From Betaproteobacteria bacterium (lineage in GTDB: Bacteria; Pseudomonadota; Gammaproteobacteria; Burkholderiales; Rhodocyclaceae), in assembly GCA_028065725.1 (NCBI GenBank), contig JAPTVL010000055.1, positions 1 to 64,000 on the forward strand: DNA of 64,000 nt, given 5' to 3'. A program made the translations under genes and the position numbers. The notes beneath the pieces are model-generated. The model worked only from the letters and a program-made list of their open reading frames with translations, was not told the DNA's origin and ran no database searches. Numbering within the stretch: position 1 is the stretch's first letter; every line of letters begins with the position of its first letter. Shown one piece after another: positions 61,609-64,000 of the stretch.

Positions 61609-63147
61609 CTAGAACAGGCGCGGGCCGGGCATGCCGGAAGCCTTCACCGCCGCTGGCTGGCCGACAATGATTTCCTGGCCCTCTTTGATGTCGCCCGCAA
61701 CGATCTCGGTCATGCTGCCGTCGGTGAGGCCGAGGCGCACCTCGACAGCCCTGGCCTTGCCGCCCTCGCCGACGATCCAGACCCGCCCGCCGCCGCCGCC
61801 GGCGCGCGCCGCCTGCGCCTCGCTGGCCAGTTCGTCGTAGCGCTTCTTCTGTTCGGGGTTGAGGATGGCTGTCGTTTTCTCGCGGATCTCGGCGCGATTG
61901 CGTTCCTGTGCCCTGGCCTTTTCGGCTTCAGGCAGGTCGCGTGTCGCCCTGAATTTGTCGCGCATGCCGTCGTAGATTGCCTCGAGCCTGGATTTCTGGT
62001 CGGCATCGAGCTTGAGTTCGGCGACCAGGCGCTCGCGCTGCTGCGCCAGTCCGCCGCCGCCCGCACCGCCTCCGGCCGACGTACTTGTGGCAGAAGTCGG
62101 CGCTGGCGATACGGTGGCAGCGGTTTTCTTGTCGTCATTGCCGCCCGTCGGGCGGAAACGCAGCGCCGCATTGGGCACCTTGAGCACCTTGTCCTTTTGC
62201 GCAGTGATGATCCGCACGTTGGCCGTCATCCCCGGCAGCAGCGTGAGATCGGGATTGGCCGCCGAGATCACCACGGTATAGGTCACGACATTCGATACCA
62301 CCGTCGCGGCCTTGCGCACCTGGCGCACCTCGCCCTCGAAATGACGGCCGGCGAAGGCGTCCACGGTGAAGCTGGCTTTCTGTCCGACGCGCACGCGGCC
62401 GACGTCGGCCTCGTCGATCGAGGTCTCCACCTGCATGTCGCTCAGGTTCCTGGCGATGACGAACAGTTCCGGCGCCTGCAGGCTGGCGGCCACGGTCTGT
62501 CCCGGCTCGATGCTGCGCTTGACCACGATGCCGTCCACCGGCGCCTTGATCGAGGTGCGCTCCAGATCGACGCGGGCGGCGGCCAATTGGGCTTCGCGCT
62601 GCCGCACCACCGCTTCGCCGTTCCTTACCTGTGCTTCGGCCGAAGCCAGCGCGGCGCGCGCTGCATCGAGGGTGTTCTGCGCCGTGTCGCGCTCGGCTGG
62701 GGAGATGAAGTTCTTTTCCACCAGCGTCTTCTTGCGCTCGTAGTCGCGCTGGGCGTTGGACAGGTTGGCGCGCGCACGGGCCACTTCGGCCTGTTGCACG
62801 CCCTGTCCGGCACGGGCCGCGTCCACGTCGGCCTGGGCCTGGCGCACGCGATGCTCGTAGGTTTCCGGATCCAGTCGTGCGATCAACTGGCCGGATTTCA
62901 CCGGCGAATTGAAATCGACCAGGATCTCCTTGATCTGCCCCGACACCTGCGAGCCGACCTGCACCGAAACCACCGGGTTCAGGGTGCCGGTGGCGGAGAC
63001 GGCGGCCGTGAGCGGGCCGGATTCTGCCTTGGCCAGTTTGTATTTCGGCGAGTCGCCGGCGCGGTCCCACGCCCGCCATGCGGCGTAGCCGCCAAGGCCC
63101 AGCACCAGGATGCTTGCCAGGAAGATAATCGGAGTACGTTTATTCAT
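61609..63147 (-). CDS. macA: MacA-type periplasmic adaptor with an inserted helical domain
   Basis: Encodes 512 residues. An N-terminal membrane helix is followed by the biotinyl-lipoyl half motif, a long coiled-coil hairpin (about residues 100-195) and beta-barrel parts. Between about residues 330 and 450 an unusual segment is inserted. It consists of a Gly/Ser/Thr linker with SPAPT, then helices LDADQKSRLEAIYDGMRDKF and ILNPEQKKRYDEL, resembling the LTxxQ helices of Spy/CpxP chaperones, and a Gly-rich linker. The linker includes a copy of the dispersed repeat. The usual MacA has no such insert, and its length is near 370-390. It bridges MacB and an outer-membrane channel. Confidence 0.9.
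   Translation of the reverse strand: MNKRTPIIFLASILVLGLGGYAAWRAWDRAGDSPKYKLAKAESGPLTAAVSATGTLNPVVSVQVGSQVSGQIKEILVDFNSPVKSGQLIARLDPETYEHRVRQAQADVDAARAGQGVQQAEVARARANLSNAQRDYERKKTLVEKNFISPAERDTAQNTLDAARAALASAEAQVRNGEAVVRQREAQLAAARVDLERTSIKAPVDGIVVKRSIEPGQTVAASLQAPELFVIARNLSDMQVETSIDEADVGRVRVGQKASFTVDAFAGRHFEGEVRQVRKAATVVSNVVTYTVVISAANPDLTLLPGMTANVRIITAQKDKVLKVPNAALRFRPTGGNDDKKTAATVSPAPTSATSTSAGGGAGGGGLAQQRERLVAELKLDADQKSRLEAIYDGMRDKFRATRDLPEAEKARAQERNRAEIREKTTAILNPEQKKRYDELASEAQAARAGGGGGRVWIVGEGGKARAVEVRLGLTDGSMTEIVAGDIKEGQEIIVGQPAAVKASGMPGPRLF
62095..62116 (+). repeat. dispersed 22-nt repeat, copy 12
   Basis: Matches 21 of 22 positions in the plus orientation. It lies in the linker-encoding part of macA and is read against the gene as TVSPAPT. 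Confidence 0.85.
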
Positions 63148-63368
63148 CGGGCAATTCTAGCCGACGCGGCCGCGGCCAAGGTCAATGCCCTTGCAAGCAA
63201 ATGTAACCGATCCGGAGCGCCGCCGGACTCTCGGTCCGCACCGGGGCGACCGGAGCAAGGCATACCAATGTTCTTGCAGGGGTTGTTGGCAGGCGGCAAG
63301 GAGAGTAACTTTGCTCAAGCAGCAACGATGGCGGGTCCCACAAAACCACGATTTGCGGAGGAGAAAGC

Positions 63369-63803
63369 ATGAACAGCATCATGACTACGGCATTGGCGGT
63401 ATGCGCTTTGGTTCTCGGCGGCTGCGCGACAGACCTGACCGCCAGCATTCATCCGGACAAGGTGGTCTATCACGTCAATGATTCGGCGAATGCCACGGCG
63501 GCGCTGCGCAATATCGGCAACCATCTTGACGTCAATCCGCAGGCGCAGATCGTGGTCGTCACGCATGCCCTCGGCGTGGATTTCCTGATGGAAGGGGCCC
63601 GCGACAAGAACGGCAATCCCTACAACATTCCGGTCGAAACGCTGACCGAGCGCGGCGTGACTTTCGATGTCTGCGAAATCACTCTCACGAGCCGCAAGCT
63701 GGAACGCAAGCAGTTCATTCCCGAGTCAAAATTCGTGCCCTCGGGCGTCGCCGAAATCGCCAAGCTGCAGGCACGCGGCGGTTACGCCTACATCAAGCCT
63801 TGA
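63369..63803 (+). CDS. DsrE-like lipoprotein
   Basis: Encodes 144 residues. The N-terminus has a lipoprotein signal with LGGC (Cys21 area) as lipobox, so it is exported and lipid-anchored. The mature part, VVYHVNDSANATAALRNIGN and IVVVTHALGVDFLMEGA, has the DsrE/DsrF-like fold pattern, and VCEITLTSR contains one Cys where family members have a functional one. Export is unusual for DsrE-like proteins, which normally transfer sulfur in the cytoplasm. GGAGGAG precedes the ATG. No partner gene is next to it. Confidence 0.75.
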   Translation: MNSIMTTALAVCALVLGGCATDLTASIHPDKVVYHVNDSANATAALRNIGNHLDVNPQAQIVVVTHALGVDFLMEGARDKNGNPYNIPVETLTERGVTFDVCEITLTSRKLERKQFIPESKFVPSGVAEIAKLQARGGYAYIKP

Positions 63804-63811
63804 TCTGAAAT

Positions 63812-63846
63812 GCGGCGGGGCAAGGTGTGACGACTTTCCCCGCCGC
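63812..63846. terminator. hairpin between convergent genes
   Basis: GCGGCGGGG (63812-63820) pairs with CCCCGCCGC (63838-63846) with a 17-base loop. It stands between the DsrE-like gene and a convergent gene. There is no T run, so function as a terminator is only likely. Confidence 0.5.
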
Positions 63847-63872
63847 CAGCGTGTCCCGGTGCCCCGCAGCCG

Positions 63873-64000
63873 CTATTCGGCGACGCTGAAGCGGACTTCC
63901 TTCGCCAAGGATCCGTGGTTGAAGTCTCCCCACTCCGGATCGCCGTTGATGTCGCGGGCATGTACGCGCCAGGTGTAGCTGCCGCCGGGCTTGACCAGTC
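63873..64000 (-). CDS. C-terminal end of a protein (truncated by window edge)
   Basis: The minus-strand frame is open from the window edge to a TAG at 63873. The last 41 residues include LVKPGGSYTWRVHARDINGD and end EVRFSVAE. The Tyr-Thr-Trp-Arg-Val-x-Ala pattern is typical of the final strands of fibronectin type III-like or other beta-sandwich domains found in secreted proteins. Nothing more can be said without the upstream part. Confidence 0.55.
   Translation of the reverse strand, partial: LVKPGGSYTWRVHARDINGDPEWGDFNHGSLAKEVRFSVAE

Overview
The window is GC-rich, densely packed bacterial DNA, most likely from a chemolithotrophic betaproteobacterium near the Sulfuritalea/Sterolibacterium group. 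Three things support this: the valS, pcnB-folK-panBCD and rhlE-type housekeeping genes, the combination of a dissimilatory sat-aprBA set with a soeABC sulfite dehydrogenase and tusA-dsrE2, and a sigma-54 driven type IV pilin. The placement is inferred from gene content and protein style; no search was run. No rRNA, tRNA or CRISPR array was seen.

Layout. 1-4.2 kb: the end of an HD-GYP protein, then a very short type IV pilin behind a good sigma-54 promoter, a secreted Cys-rich partner, and an ABC-2 transporter (permease, membrane-anchored protein, ATPase). 4.2-19.4 kb: a tightly overlapping envelope-glycan cluster with two large membrane proteins, GtrA, an FAD oxidoreductase, six glycosyltransferases, a flippase and a methyltransferase. 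An AAA+ DUF4143 ATPase with a perfect 20-bp palindrome upstream sits inside it. 19.5-39.1 kb: sulfur oxidation. sat-aprBA-ykgJ reads rightward and qmoA-qmoB-hdrC-hdrB reads leftward towards it. Between them lie a FitAB toxin-antitoxin pair and a CoiA/DUF6035-like putative nuclease. Then come a three-gene phosphoesterase cassette, soeABC, tusA and dsrE2. 39-41.6 kb: a FadL-type outer-membrane protein and an exported protein of unknown function. 41.6-53.2 kb: valS, pcnB-folK-DMT-panB-panC-panD, then a receiver protein, a membrane pseudokinase fused to a DnaQ exonuclease, and a CBS/DUF294 nucleotidyltransferase. 53.2-64 kb: a fumarylacetoacetase-fold enzyme, rhlE, an esterase with a frameshifted small gene, a MarR regulator, a SixA phosphatase, a CYTH-CHAD protein, a MacAB-like efflux system, a DsrE-like lipoprotein and the end of another gene.

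How the genes work together. Sulfite made in the cytoplasm (dsr genes lie outside the window) can be oxidised by AprBA to APS, with Sat releasing sulfate and ATP and electrons passing to QmoAB-HdrCB. SoeABC can also oxidise it directly at the inner membrane. TusA and DsrE2 are sulfur-trafficking proteins for the same pathway.

The most unusual signal is a 22-nt dispersed repeat with central 20 nt GTCGGCGCTGGCGAYACGGC. Twelve copies are spread over the whole window, three of them exact, both inside genes and just after stop codons. It explains several otherwise odd peptide stretches and the inverted repeat near 26.7 kb. Its function is unknown to me. The second notable item is the split, short-pilin locus with adjoining ABC-transporter and glycan genes, which resembles the arrangement known from Geobacter.
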